Shown here: piece by piece, positions 18,331 through 27,252 of the stretch | Position numbering within the stretch: position 1 is the first letter of the stretch | Layout: each line of letters begins with the position of its first letter | Assembly: GCA_028284415.1 (NCBI GenBank) | Contig: JANQRU010000004.1 | Location: 1,753,058-1,817,057, forward strand | DNA length: 64,000 nt | Direction: 5' to 3' | Source: Pyrinomonadaceae bacterium | Lineage (GTDB): Bacteria; Acidobacteriota; Blastocatellia; Pyrinomonadales; Pyrinomonadaceae | Made by a program: the position numbers and the translations under genes | The notes under the pieces: generated by a model | The model's database searches: none | The model's input: only the letters and a program-made list of their open reading frames with translations | Told to the model about the DNA's origin: nothing

Positions 18331-19314
18331 TTAGACGCTTGTTGCGTTGGATTTATCTTTGAACTTCAAAAGATTCTGTGGCACTCGTATGGCTTCTTCT
18401 TTCGTCGGTTCACCGAAAATATCTGCATGAAAAATTTTAGCTAAAATTTCCGCACCGTCAACAACTCTCGGAGCAGGACGCGAAAAATAGCTCGTTGCAT
18501 CCAAAGCCCAGATGTTACCATTTTGAATTGCAGGGATTCCTTTCCAGCTCTCAGGGAAATATGTGTTTTCAAGTTGTCGTAAAATATCTTTTGTGTAATA
18601 ACCGCAGGGAACTAAAACCATTATCTCAGGCTTTGATTCATAAATTTCTTCATAAGTTGTCGTCACGCTTTTTTCACCTTTTTTGCCCATTAGGCAATTT
18701 CCGCCGGCAATTTCAACTTGCTCAGGCACCCAATGTCCGGGTGAAAAAGGAGGTTCGAGCCATTCGAGCATGAAGATATTTGGGGAGTTGCGATTTTCAA
18801 TTTGCGATTTGTGATTAATTTTTTGTCTGATGTTGTCGAGACGTTTTTGTAAGGCATTTACGACTTCGTTTCCTCTATTCGGAACTTCGCATAGTTCGGC
18901 AATTGTTTTTATATTTTCAAAAATATCTTCGATCGTATTTGGTTCGAGCGAAACGACTTTTGCATCGGCGACATACATTTTGGCGGCTTTTTGGACGGTT
19001 TTGTAGCTCACCGCACAAACATCACATAACTCTTGTGTCAAGATAATATCGGGATTTAATTCTTGTAAGAGTTTTTCATCTAAATCATAGATTGAACCGT
19101 GTCCATCAAGTTGTGAACGAACTGCGTGGTCAATTTCTTTGCTCGACATCGTTTCGTGCGAAATTCGGCTGGCGGTCAAATGCGGTCTATCCATTATCGA
19201 AGTAGGAAAATCACATTCGTGTGTAATGCCTACCAGATTTTCTTCCAAACCTAATGCACAGACAATTTCAGTTGAAGAGGGAAGAAGCGATGCGATGCGT
19301 AAATCTTTTTTCAT
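18331..19314 (-). CDS. BtuF/FepB-like periplasmic-binding-fold protein (PF01497), apparently not exported
   Basis: 327 residues with the helical-backbone metal-receptor fold: RIASLLPSSTEIVCALGLEE (part) at the N-terminus, NPDIILTQELCDVCAVS near 103, and the GGNCLMGKKGEKSVTTTYEEI region. This form is usually annotated as a cobalamin-binding protein. No signal peptide precedes the domain, which is common in this subgroup and suggests a cytosolic role. No permease or ATPase gene is nearby. A 35-bp heptad repeat is embedded at 18787-18821 and adds NHKSQIENRNS between two predicted lobes. Confidence 0.82.
   Translation of the reverse strand: MKKDLRIASLLPSSTEIVCALGLEENLVGITHECDFPTSIMDRPHLTASRISHETMSSKEIDHAVRSQLDGHGSIYDLDEKLLQELNPDIILTQELCDVCAVSYKTVQKAAKMYVADAKVVSLEPNTIEDIFENIKTIAELCEVPNRGNEVVNALQKRLDNIRQKINHKSQIENRNSPNIFMLEWLEPPFSPGHWVPEQVEIAGGNCLMGKKGEKSVTTTYEEIYESKPEIMVLVPCGYYTKDILRQLENTYFPESWKGIPAIQNGNIWALDATSYFSRPAPRVVDGAEILAKIFHADIFGEPTKEEAIRVPQNLLKFKDKSNATSV
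18787..18821. repeat. Five-unit heptad repeat inside the BtuF-like gene
   Basis: On the plus strand the units are gttgcga, ttttcaa, tttgcga, tttgtga, ttaattt. On the coding strand they encode roughly residues 165-176, a polar linker. Same length and style as the tract at 14451-14485. Confidence 0.75.
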
Positions 19315-19399
19315 TTTTGAATCTTTTAAGCGAAAGATTGGTTTTGATTTTTATGTCAAGCGGTTTGACTGGTAAAATTGTAACAAAAAGGAGTTAAAA

Positions 19400-19762
19400 A
19401 TGTCAGAAGTAAAAGATTTTCGTTTTGCAGGAACAGTTGACCATTTAGCAGTTAAATGTGAAGACCTCGAAAAAGATGTCGAAGAATATAAACGTCTGGG
19501 TTTTTCGGTTGAAACATTTTATGAGGATTGGGCGATGATGCGTGATCCTAAAGGGTTTGGGATCGCACTTCTTCCGCCGGATTCAAAACATCCGCCACAC
19601 ATCGCTTTGAAAGTTGACACTATGGAAGAACTTGAAGCGGCTGCCGAAAAAGAAGGTCGCCCGATCAAACCGCACCGCGATGGAACATCTTCATTCTACA
19701 CAAAAGGTGTCAGTGGACAGATCGTTGAACTAATCTATTATCCTGAGGATTTTGGGCAATAA
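19400..19762 (+). CDS. VOC-family (glyoxalase/bleomycin-resistance fold) protein
   Basis: 120 residues with one vicinal-oxygen-chelate module: TVDHLAVKCEDLEKDVEEY at the N-terminus, DPKGFGIALLPP in the middle and the C-terminal IVELIYYPEDFG. The candidate metal ligands His (VDHLAV) and Glu (VELIYY) are present. Metal-dependent isomerase, dioxygenase or binding roles are all possible; the substrate is unknown. An AAAAGGAG Shine-Dalgarno lies just upstream of the ATG. The alkyladenine glycosylase gene follows after 7 bases. Confidence 0.82.
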   Translation: MSEVKDFRFAGTVDHLAVKCEDLEKDVEEYKRLGFSVETFYEDWAMMRDPKGFGIALLPPDSKHPPHIALKVDTMEELEAAAEKEGRPIKPHRDGTSSFYTKGVSGQIVELIYYPEDFGQ

Positions 19763-19769
19763 GTTACTT

Positions 19770-20369
19770 ATGAAAAAATTGCCACGCAAGTTTTATGAGC
19801 GAGATGACACGCTTCAAATCGCAAAAGATTTACTTGGCAAAACATTGGTTGTTCCGAATGAAGGCGGCGAAAGAATTTCGGGAAAGATCGTCGAATTGGA
19901 AGCCTATCTCGGCGAAAAAGATAAAGCCGCCCACGCCTATAAAAACTTGCGTACAAAACGCACTGAAATTCTTTTTGGTAATGGCGGTTTTGCGTACATA
20001 TTTTTGATTTATGGCATTTATAATCAGCTAAATATCGTTGCCGGAAGAAAAGAAACTCCCCATTGCATTTTGATTCGCGGTATCGAACCGCTCGAAGGAA
20101 TAGAAAAAATGCGTGAAAGGCGTGGCAAAATGAAAGACACAAATCTTACATCAGGTCCCGGCAAACTCTGCATCGCCTTCGATATTGATAAAACATTTTA
20201 CGGCGAAGATTTGCTCGGCAATAGAATCTGGATCGAAGAAGGTGAGAAAATTCCCAAAGGCAAAATCGTTTCAGGAAAACGTATCGGGATAGATTACGCT
20301 GAAGAATACGCAGAAAAGCCTTGGCGGTTCTGGGTGAAAGAAAATCCATACGTGAGCCGTTTAGCTTAA
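19770..20369 (+). CDS. DNA-3-methyladenine glycosylase, AAG/MPG family
   Basis: Base-excision repair enzyme that removes alkylated purines; 199 residues, usual for bacterial members (PF02245). Seen are RDDTLQIAKDLLGKTLV-type start residues, the catalytic region ISGKIVELEAYLGEKDKAAHAY (part; Glu and His), the aromatic IYGIYNQLNIV and the ending SGPGKLCIAFDID...RIGIDYAEEYAEKPWRF. The ATG at 19770 gives the canonical N-terminus; an in-frame TTG at 19752 overlaps the preceding VOC gene. Probably co-transcribed with it. Confidence 0.92.
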   Translation: MKKLPRKFYERDDTLQIAKDLLGKTLVVPNEGGERISGKIVELEAYLGEKDKAAHAYKNLRTKRTEILFGNGGFAYIFLIYGIYNQLNIVAGRKETPHCILIRGIEPLEGIEKMRERRGKMKDTNLTSGPGKLCIAFDIDKTFYGEDLLGNRIWIEEGEKIPKGKIVSGKRIGIDYAEEYAEKPWRFWVKENPYVSRLA

Positions 20370-20481
20370 AACTCAAAAATATCCAGCCATTTTTATGCTA
20401 TTTATTCAAAGAACTTTTAGAAAACTTTCACGGCATTTTTAAGTTGTTTGTTTTCAAACTATGTTATAACTATTGGCAGTT

Positions 20482-21435
20482 ATGAAATTAATGAGTGCCA
20501 AAAAAATATCTACCAACTTTCTTCTTTTATTAATCTTTTCTATAACCACTTTTTCCCAAACGATTGCAGAGAAACAACGTGAGTTTAATTTTTGGATTGG
20601 TGAGTGGGATGTCAATTTGCGGGTTTTGCAAAAAGATAATACTTGGAAAGATCAGCATAAATCGGTCGCACGCATTTATTCGATATTAGATGGCAAGGCG
20701 ATCTTAGAACTTTGGAATGAAAAACAAAACGGCATTCTCGGTTACAGTCTCCGTTATTTTAATCCAAAGAAAAATAAGTGGGATTTATGGCTAAACTGGG
20801 CAGGCAAAAACCGTTCGGGAACAAATGGCTTAGAGGGAAGTTTTCGTCACGGACGCGGCGAATTCTTTGCCGAGACAAAAGTTGCCGATGATAAAACACG
20901 CAAGTTCCGTTATACATTTTCCGATGTAACTCCAAATTCTTTGCGTTGGGATAATGGAACATCGGATGATGGCGGAAAAACCTGGTCGGGAAACTGGATC
21001 ATGGAATTTACAAGGCGAGCAAAAATTGCTCCCGCCATTGATAAAGAGAAAAATTTGCTGACATATTTTAATGGCTCGCGTTGTGATATGCCCGAATTTA
21101 GTGTTTTGAAAAGACTTTCAGCTAATAATAAAAACAACTCTTCTCTGAGGCTTTATAATATTCTTGATGGCTGTATTGTCATCGGTTTTATCAAGAAAAA
21201 AAATACAAGAGCATTTTTTACTTTAACCTTTAACACCTTTGCAAAATTGTATGAGCTTACCTATTTAGACGATAAAACTGCGACTGCTTTGGCGATGTAT
21301 TACGGCAACAGAACAAATGATGGCTTTGAATTACAAAAACGCGGAGTAATCGAAAAAGCCATTATCAAAGCAGACCAAACAATCAAATCAATTGAATTGG
21401 AGTACGAAGGAAAAACGCAAAAAATCGAATTTTAG
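20482..21435 (+). CDS. Secreted hypothetical protein (DUF1579-like)
   Basis: 317 residues with a signal peptide (LLLLIFSITTFSQ). Immediately after it comes REFNFWIGEWDVNLRV, the typical opening of DUF1579-like lipocalin-type proteins. A second half (about residues 185-317) has repeated strand patterns of similar kind, so there may be two barrel domains. Function unknown. The ATG at 20482 lies 12 bases after a TATAAC box (20465-20470), so the mRNA leader would be very short. Convergent with the next gene, with only 4 bases between. Confidence 0.7.
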   Translation: MKLMSAKKISTNFLLLLIFSITTFSQTIAEKQREFNFWIGEWDVNLRVLQKDNTWKDQHKSVARIYSILDGKAILELWNEKQNGILGYSLRYFNPKKNKWDLWLNWAGKNRSGTNGLEGSFRHGRGEFFAETKVADDKTRKFRYTFSDVTPNSLRWDNGTSDDGGKTWSGNWIMEFTRRAKIAPAIDKEKNLLTYFNGSRCDMPEFSVLKRLSANNKNNSSLRLYNILDGCIVIGFIKKKNTRAFFTLTFNTFAKLYELTYLDDKTATALAMYYGNRTNDGFELQKRGVIEKAIIKADQTIKSIELEYEGKTQKIEF

Positions 21436-21439
21436 ATTC

Positions 21440-22747
21440 TTAGTAATACTCAATGGTTCTCATATCTATATTTCGTAAGGTTAAAACAGATCTTCCGTTT
21501 TTGGTTTTTTTGTTATATCTTTCGCGTATAATCCAGTTATTGTTAGAATCAAACTTTTTATATTTATAAATTGATTGACTCCCGATTTTCTTAGTTCTAA
21601 CATCAGTAGTTGATTTCTCGATCACATTTCCATCAGCGTCCAATTTATAGTTGTATTGCTGGTTCAACTCTCCATTTACAGAATATATTAACTGTGTTCT
21701 CTTATTACTATTGTACTTGTTGACATACTTTAACCAGACTTCTCCATTATTCTGATACATTATTTTTTCAGCTAATTTTCCAAGCTCATCGTATTTATAA
21801 GTGTATCTGTTTGAATATCTAAGGTCTCTTTTAGCTACTTCTTCGGGATTGGGATTAACAGTTGAGATGCTAAAGACTCCCGTTGTAGCATACTGATTGT
21901 CATATTTTACGGTTTTCCAATCACTAACTCTTTTTGAATCAATATATCCCCAAACCGTAACGTCAAACGGATAACCATTTGTATAATTGATTTCTTTTAT
22001 CAAGTTACCTTGTTCGTTATAAAAGTATTCTGAGGACTTGAGCTTTTTACCTGTCTTATCTTGAGTGTATTCAATGATGGATTTCACTTTGCCTTTAAGG
22101 TTCTCGTCTTCGGCATCTGATTTTAATTTTTTTGCTACTGGGGATTGTGGTAAAGGTTTGGGAGTTGCTTCTTTTACCTGCTGAGCCAATCTGATTTTAG
22201 GATCAAGTAATTTGAAAGAGTCTAAAATAGCAAACGCTACCTTTTTATCTTTGGATTTTGAAATAGCAACTGATACAGAATACAGCTTTTCTTTAACAAA
22301 AAATATTCTTATAAAAGCTCTCGAATCAGGGTAAACTGCCTCAAGTTCGTACCCAGAGTTACCCTTGAATGAATAAGACTTTTGTCTGTATGGAGCATTT
22401 TTGGATTTTATATCTGCGATTACTCCTGATTTGTAACTTTCTAAAAAGGACTGTCTGTATTTATCGGTTAATTTGTCATCTTCATCAGGGAATAGCTTGA
22501 TGTATTGAACAACGTAATTATATTCAGCTGGTTTTGTCCAAATGAGACGTCTTCCTTCACCCATGTAATTTAAGCGTTTGGAAGGAATTTCGATAGAAGA
22601 AGTTGGATTTGCAGGAACATTGAGGCTAAAGTTTCCCTCACCTGATAAAAACATCTCCTGATCTGTCTTTTCAGATTGGCTAAAAGCTAAAACTGAAAAT
22701 AGTGTTAAGAAGAATGTGAATAGTGATAATTTTGAGATTCTTTTCAT
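21440..22747 (-). CDS. Secreted hypothetical protein with YD-like repeats
   Basis: 435 residues with a signal peptide ending at VLAFSQ. Residues about 30-190 form an uncharacterised domain. From about 225 onward are strands of the form EYFYNEQGNLIKEINYTNG, YTYKYDELGKLAEKIMYQNN and YNYKLDADGNVIEKSTTDV, which resemble the YD/RHS repeat pattern (YDELG core). Only a few repeats are present, far fewer than in toxin-type RHS proteins, so a sugar-binding or surface role is more likely than a toxin. Monocistronic. Confidence 0.65.
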   Translation of the reverse strand: MKRISKLSLFTFFLTLFSVLAFSQSEKTDQEMFLSGEGNFSLNVPANPTSSIEIPSKRLNYMGEGRRLIWTKPAEYNYVVQYIKLFPDEDDKLTDKYRQSFLESYKSGVIADIKSKNAPYRQKSYSFKGNSGYELEAVYPDSRAFIRIFFVKEKLYSVSVAISKSKDKKVAFAILDSFKLLDPKIRLAQQVKEATPKPLPQSPVAKKLKSDAEDENLKGKVKSIIEYTQDKTGKKLKSSEYFYNEQGNLIKEINYTNGYPFDVTVWGYIDSKRVSDWKTVKYDNQYATTGVFSISTVNPNPEEVAKRDLRYSNRYTYKYDELGKLAEKIMYQNNGEVWLKYVNKYNSNKRTQLIYSVNGELNQQYNYKLDADGNVIEKSTTDVRTKKIGSQSIYKYKKFDSNNNWIIRERYNKKTKNGRSVLTLRNIDMRTIEYY

Positions 22748-22834
22748 ATGAATTTTTCTTTTTTGAGTTAAGTTATTAATCGAATTATTTTTACCACAGG
22801 GAAATTGATTTGTGAAAAAGAGAAATTTTTAGGA

Positions 22835-24202
22835 TCAACGATTTTTTAATTCGTTCAATACTTTTACAAACTTTCTGTAAACTATTTCTTGGTCAATAAA
22901 TTTGCCGTTTACGACTTTCCATTTACCTTTTGAAATTGTTCCTAACTGCATTGTTTCATCGGATGAATAGATAATTGTATTTAGCAAATTTTCATTTGAA
23001 GTCATTTGGATAAGCGGATGTTTGGCAGAAATAACACAGGCATTTAATGGCTGACTGACGGCAAAGTAACTTTCTTCAAAGTTGTTCATTGCCTTTCTAC
23101 CTGTAATTGTTGCTTGCTGAATTGCATATGAACCGCTGTTTCCATTTGAACTGTCGGTAAAAGTATTTCGTTTGTGAGTTGTTAATCGTTGTCCATAATC
23201 AAGCAACCGCAGTTCTTCAAAAGGATTCAATGAAACATGAGAATCTGTTCCGATGCTCCAATTACCACCCAACTCTTGAAATTTGCGAAGCGGGAAAATC
23301 CCATCGCCTAAGTTTCCTTCAGTTGTGGGACAAAGGACGACATTTACTTTGTTTTTAGCTAACCCTTCGATTTCAAAGTCGTCAAGGTGTGTTGCGTGAA
23401 CAAAATGAAATCTGTCCGATAGTTCGATATTGTCGAGCATCCACTGGACAGGGCGTTTACCTAAGAATTCAACACAATCTTTGACTTCTTTAAGTTGTTC
23501 AGAAATGTGTATGTGAAAAGGGACATTTTTTGGAAAGTTTTCGGCGACTTCTCTAATCGTTTGAAGTTCGACTCCACGCATTGAATGAATTCCGATTCCG
23601 ATATTTGCTCGGTCGTAATCTTTGCAGGCTTTCTCCGTTGCTTCATACAGTTTTTGGTAATCTTCAATTGTTTCTGAAATAAAACGTCTTTGATTTTCTT
23701 CAGCAGGTTTGTTGAATCCACCTTTCTGATAAAAAATTGGAATTAAAGTTATGCCGATTCCGACGGATTTTGCGGCTGAGATGAGACGCGAACCCATTTC
23801 GGCTAAGTCGCTAAAAGGTTCTCCATTTTTGTCGTGATGCAAGTAATGAAATTCGGCAACATTCGTGTAGCCATGGCGAAGCATTTCCGAGTAAAGCATG
23901 GTTGCAATCGCTTCAAATTGGTCGGGATTAACGGAGAGTGCAAGTTTGTACATCGCTTCCCGCCAACTCCAGAAATCGCTTTGTGTAGCCGAAATTGAAT
24001 GGTTTTCAGCAAGTCCAGCCATCGCATATTGAAATGAATGAGAATGTGCATTCTGAAATGCTGGAATTGCATAGCCTTGAACAAAGTTGGATGAATCAGA
24101 ATTTTCCACAATTGAGGTAATTAAGCCCGTTCCATCAATTTCAACAGAAACATTTTCAAGCCAACCTTCATTTTGAAGTAATTTTTTGAAGTGAAATTTC
24201 AT
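22835..24202 (-). CDS. hutF: Formimidoylglutamate deiminase
   Basis: Amidohydrolase that converts N-formimino-L-glutamate to N-formyl-L-glutamate plus ammonia in the five-step histidine degradation route; cytosolic, 455 residues. Metal ligands are in AHSHSFQ (His53, His55), HIHISEQ, HATHLD and GTDSHVS. The block FWSWREAMYKLA is typical of HutF rather than of related deaminases. hutG lies just upstream on the same strand (32-base gap), giving the last two steps of the pathway. hutH, hutU and hutI are not in the window. Confidence 0.94.
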   Translation of the reverse strand: MKFHFKKLLQNEGWLENVSVEIDGTGLITSIVENSDSSNFVQGYAIPAFQNAHSHSFQYAMAGLAENHSISATQSDFWSWREAMYKLALSVNPDQFEAIATMLYSEMLRHGYTNVAEFHYLHHDKNGEPFSDLAEMGSRLISAAKSVGIGITLIPIFYQKGGFNKPAEENQRRFISETIEDYQKLYEATEKACKDYDRANIGIGIHSMRGVELQTIREVAENFPKNVPFHIHISEQLKEVKDCVEFLGKRPVQWMLDNIELSDRFHFVHATHLDDFEIEGLAKNKVNVVLCPTTEGNLGDGIFPLRKFQELGGNWSIGTDSHVSLNPFEELRLLDYGQRLTTHKRNTFTDSSNGNSGSYAIQQATITGRKAMNNFEESYFAVSQPLNACVISAKHPLIQMTSNENLLNTIIYSSDETMQLGTISKGKWKVVNGKFIDQEIVYRKFVKVLNELKNR

Positions 24203-24234
24203 AGTTTATTTTTACGCGAAGTTTGCGAAAAATA

Positions 24235-25038
24235 TCAGAGTAAATCTATCAAATTCTCAAAAGTTCTTCTCAAAAGTTCTTTTACCTTTTCAGCTTTTTC
24301 ATAATCATAATCCAATTCGTCATTTTTCATATACAAATCTTTTGACATCTCCAATTGCAAAGCATGGACTCCTTTTTCAGGATTTCCTTTAGAGCGGGTT
24401 AAATAGCCGCCTTTGAATGGATCGTTATGATTAACTTGCCAGTTGCTTGATTTCAGAGAGTTTAAGGCTGTTTCGATGAACTTTTTATCTGCTGTTTTCC
24501 CATCATTATTTCCCAAAATAAAATCAGGAAAAAGTTCTTGACGAATAGTCTTAACTTGTCTGCGAATAGAATGAGCATCCCAGAAAATTACTTGTCCAAA
24601 TTTTGACTTTAATTCCTCAATAATTTCATCAATTTTTTTATGGTATGGATAAAAATACGTTTGGAGCCTTCTTTCAATTTCCTCGTCATTTGGTTCAAAC
24701 TCTTTTTTTACATAAATATCTTCGCTGAGAAAGGTCGTTTTTGGACAGAGTTCTGTAATTAATCTCCCATCATTGTAAAGCGGTTTACTGTTTGGTTCAC
24801 GATTAAGATCAATTACCCAACGTGAATATTTTGCGTATATGACCGTTATCCCTAAGTCATTCACAAAATCATAAAGCTTTTCCAAATCCCAGTCAGTATC
24901 GTCTAAAACTTCGACCAACTCGGGAACATATTGACCTTTCAATTCAACAGGAAATTCAGTTCCCCGATGCGGAATGCTTAAAACAAATGGGATTTTTTCA
25001 TCCTTTGGTTCAAGTAAATAAAAAGGAATTTCTGCCAT
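24235..25038 (-). CDS. hutG: N-formylglutamate deformylase (N-formylglutamate amidohydrolase)
   Basis: Releases formate from N-formyl-L-glutamate to give glutamate, completing histidine catabolism; cytosolic, 267 residues. Family marks are LSIPHRGTEFP (about 21-31), DDTDWDLEKLYDF, WVIDLNREPNSKPLY, DAHSIRRQV and the C-terminal LQLEMSKDLYM. Position directly upstream of hutF supports the assignment. A terminator of the preceding minus-strand operon stands just upstream at 25061-25103. Confidence 0.93.
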   Translation of the reverse strand: MAEIPFYLLEPKDEKIPFVLSIPHRGTEFPVELKGQYVPELVEVLDDTDWDLEKLYDFVNDLGITVIYAKYSRWVIDLNREPNSKPLYNDGRLITELCPKTTFLSEDIYVKKEFEPNDEEIERRLQTYFYPYHKKIDEIIEELKSKFGQVIFWDAHSIRRQVKTIRQELFPDFILGNNDGKTADKKFIETALNSLKSSNWQVNHNDPFKGGYLTRSKGNPEKGVHALQLEMSKDLYMKNDELDYDYEKAEKVKELLRRTFENLIDLL

Positions 25039-25060
25039 AGCTACTAAAAAATAGCAGAAA

Positions 25061-25103
25061 TAAAAAAAGCCGTCTAAGGTTTTTTCAAACTCAGACGGCT
25101 TTT
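25061..25103 (-). terminator. Terminator of the BlaI/M56 operon
   Basis: An 11-bp stem (25064-25074 with 25092-25102). On the minus strand a run of T residues follows, from the plus-strand A-run at 25061-25067. Confidence 0.85.
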
Positions 25104-25127
25104 GATGAAAAATATTGCAGAAAGTTT

Positions 25128-26630
25128 TTAGTTTTCTGTTTCCAGTTCTTTCATTTGTAGCTTTATTTCCTTGTATTTGGCTTTGGCTTCCTCTTCCGAG
25201 AGTTTACCTTCTTTGACGGCTTGTTTTAATTCTGTCGCTTTCATTTTCAGCTTATACATTTTAAGTTTCTTTTTGCCTTGTTCAGGAGTAATTTGTCCTG
25301 AATCGACAGCAGATTTTATCTTAAACTTAGCCATATACATGCGGTTTGCAGATATTTTAGCCTTAGCTTCCTCTTTGGTCATTTCTCCCGAAGCAACCGC
25401 TGCCTTAATTTTATAAGCTTCCAGATTGAGCTTGTATCCTTTAAGTTTTACTTTGCCTTGCTCAGGCGTTATTTTTCCTGCGGCGACTGCTGATTCAATC
25501 TTCTTCTCTGCCATTTTAAGTTTGTATTCAGCCATTCTTACCTTGGCTTGTTCAGGAGTCATTTCTCCTGCTTCAACGGCAGTTTTAAGTTGGGTTTCAA
25601 CTTCTTTTAGGTTTTGACTTGAGCCAATTTCCTGAGCATTAACAAATCCAAAAGGAAGGATTAATGCTGCAAAGAAGATGCCTAAAAATTGAAACTTTCT
25701 TGAAGGGATTCGACTATGTTGGTTTGATAAAATCATATTAATTCTCCTAAGTAAATTTCCGCCACTATTTATTTTGCTTGCCATGGACGGGAGGCGGAGT
25801 GCCGACCCGGCAAAACTTTCGACAGCATCCAAAAGCGATGTTGCATATTGATGTGGTTTGGGTTTAAGAATCGTTAAAATTTGTGCATCACAACAGATTT
25901 CTTCATATGCACGCAAGTTCTTCTGGGCTAACCAAACGACCGGATTCCACCAGAATAAAATCGCGGTTAAGCATTCAACCCAGCGGACTAAGTAATCTTT
26001 TCTTTGAACATGAGCCAGCTCATGAGCGAGGACTAAACGTAGATTTTCGGTATCCATTTTTTCAATCAAAACAAACGGAACAAAAACTTGAATTGTGCCA
26101 CCAATCCACCAGACCATCGGAGAAATCTCAGCAGAGGTTGTTTTAATTAACGGAACTTTTTTCAGATTCAATTTATCTGAAACGTCTTCAGCAATTTTAT
26201 AGACGGAATCGGGAGCAACTTCTGAGCTGATTTTTAATAGACGATTAAACTTGACAATGCGAACTACTGACCACACAAGAGCAAATAAAATCCCCAATCC
26301 CCAAATCATTGGTAAATAAGTTTGGGCATAAGCAACGAAGGTGTATGAATTATCCTCAATAGCTTGTGTATTCGCAGCTTGTTGTGTTTCCGTAGTAATA
26401 GCAAAATTTTCTACATTAGCTGGTTGGGTTTGGAAAAGTGAAAGCGGATCAGACAAGCCGGGAATAGTTAAAAGAGATGGCATCAGAAGTTTTACTAAAA
26501 CTAAAAGCCAAAGCAGATGTGCAAGGCGTGGTCTGTTTGTCCATTTGCCAACAATAATCGCAACTATTGCAATCAAAAAAGAAAAAATCGCGTTGCTGAT
26601 GCCGATTTCAATAAGCATATCAATCATCAT
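25128..26630 (-). CDS. M56-family (BlaR1/MecR1-type) membrane metalloprotease with five C-terminal 30-residue repeats
   Basis: 500 residues. Four predicted membrane helices surround a gluzincin site HELAH (His203, Glu204, His207) with a downstream EEICCDAQIL ligand motif (about 240). Members cut or signal to the partner BlaI repressor upon an envelope signal. The C-terminal part is not the usual penicillin-binding sensor. Instead, residues 348-497 are five 30-residue repeats with the core AVxxGxxTPEQ(A/G)K and many lysines. Its start codon overlaps the blaI-type stop by 4 bases. The repeats would lie outside the membrane and are candidates for the sensor or for interaction with a partner. Confidence 0.88.
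   Translation of the reverse strand: MMIDMLIEIGISNAIFSFLIAIVAIIVGKWTNRPRLAHLLWLLVLVKLLMPSLLTIPGLSDPLSLFQTQPANVENFAITTETQQAANTQAIEDNSYTFVAYAQTYLPMIWGLGILFALVWSVVRIVKFNRLLKISSEVAPDSVYKIAEDVSDKLNLKKVPLIKTTSAEISPMVWWIGGTIQVFVPFVLIEKMDTENLRLVLAHELAHVQRKDYLVRWVECLTAILFWWNPVVWLAQKNLRAYEEICCDAQILTILKPKPHQYATSLLDAVESFAGSALRLPSMASKINSGGNLLRRINMILSNQHSRIPSRKFQFLGIFFAALILPFGFVNAQEIGSSQNLKEVETQLKTAVEAGEMTPEQAKVRMAEYKLKMAEKKIESAVAAGKITPEQGKVKLKGYKLNLEAYKIKAAVASGEMTKEEAKAKISANRMYMAKFKIKSAVDSGQITPEQGKKKLKMYKLKMKATELKQAVKEGKLSEEEAKAKYKEIKLQMKELETEN
25140..25589 (-). repeat. Five tandem 90-bp coding repeats in the M56 gene
   Basis: Each unit encodes 30 residues with pattern (L/I)(K/E)xAVxxGx(M/I/L)(T/S)xE(Q/E)xK and a YKL-type end. 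The units are diverged, so this is not a recent slippage expansion. Confidence 0.85.
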
Positions 26631-27010
26631 TTTTCCTCGCTCTTTTTGTATTCGTCCAAAATATTTTTAATTTCTTCGATTTCCTCATCAGAAATTTTGC
26701 TTGTTTCAACAAGGTGCGTGATTAAAGGAGCAAAAGAGCCGGCAGTCAATTTTGAAGCCAATGATTCAAGTTGGCTAGCGGCATATTCCTGTCGTGTGAT
26801 TTTTGCCATAAACATATGCACGTATTGGCTTCTATCACGCATCACGAAATCTTTATCTTCTAGCCGCTGAAGTAATTTTTGCACTGTGCCGTGTTGGGCT
26901 TTTGTTGCCTTCGGATAAAGAGTTTCCCGTATCTGTCGTGCGGTAAGTTTTGTCTTTTCCCAAAGCAAATCCATGATTGCTAATTCTGAATTAGCCAAAG
27001 TTGGTTTCAT
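26627..27010 (-). CDS. BlaI/MecI/CopY-family transcriptional repressor
   Basis: 127 residues with a winged-helix N-terminal domain (LANSELAIMDLLWEKTKLTARQIRETL-type start, ATKAQHGTVQKLLQRLEDKDFV) and a dimerising C-terminal helix pair. It represses its own operon until the M56 protease partner inactivates it. The ATG at 27010 has a GAGGAG box upstream; the in-frame TTG at 27028 overlaps that box and is unlikely to be the start. The operator dyads at 27039-27077 lie in its promoter. No beta-lactamase gene is adjacent, so the regulated target is elsewhere or is the operon itself. Confidence 0.92.
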   Translation of the reverse strand: MKPTLANSELAIMDLLWEKTKLTARQIRETLYPKATKAQHGTVQKLLQRLEDKDFVMRDRSQYVHMFMAKITRQEYAASQLESLASKLTAGSFAPLITHLVETSKISDEEIEEIKNILDEYKKSEEK

Positions 27011-27038
27011 CTCTGTCTTTCTCCTCAAAGTTTGTAAA

Positions 27039-27084
27039 TACGACGAAGTGTCGTAACTATACGACCGTTTGTCGTATGTGTCAA
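27039..27084 (-). promoter_or_regulatory. Promoter with two BlaI-type operator dyads
   Basis: On the minus strand a consensus -35 TTGACA (27084-27079) and -10 TATAGT (27061-27056) are 17 bases apart. Two dyads overlap it: tacgac-N5-gtcgta at 27039-27055, downstream of the -10, and atacgac-N5-gtcgtat at 27059-27077, filling the spacer. Their spacing and sequence fit BlaI/MecI-family sites and predict autoregulation. Confidence 0.9.
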
Positions 27085-27252
27085 GAAAATTTTTTTGATT
27101 GGATGAAAAAGAAATGATTTTAGGATTCTATTTCTGCTAAATAAATCATTATAAGGTCAGGCTTTTTACCGAAATTCTTTACAACAAACCAATGTGTAAA
27201 TATACTTCCTCACATACATCGAAATGTAAAGATTTTAGGAGAGGCTTCAATT

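Noticed and set aside
27011..27028. TTG start for the BlaI-type repressor
   Set aside because: It overlaps the Shine-Dalgarno for the ATG at 27010, which opens with the usual MKPTLANSELAIM.
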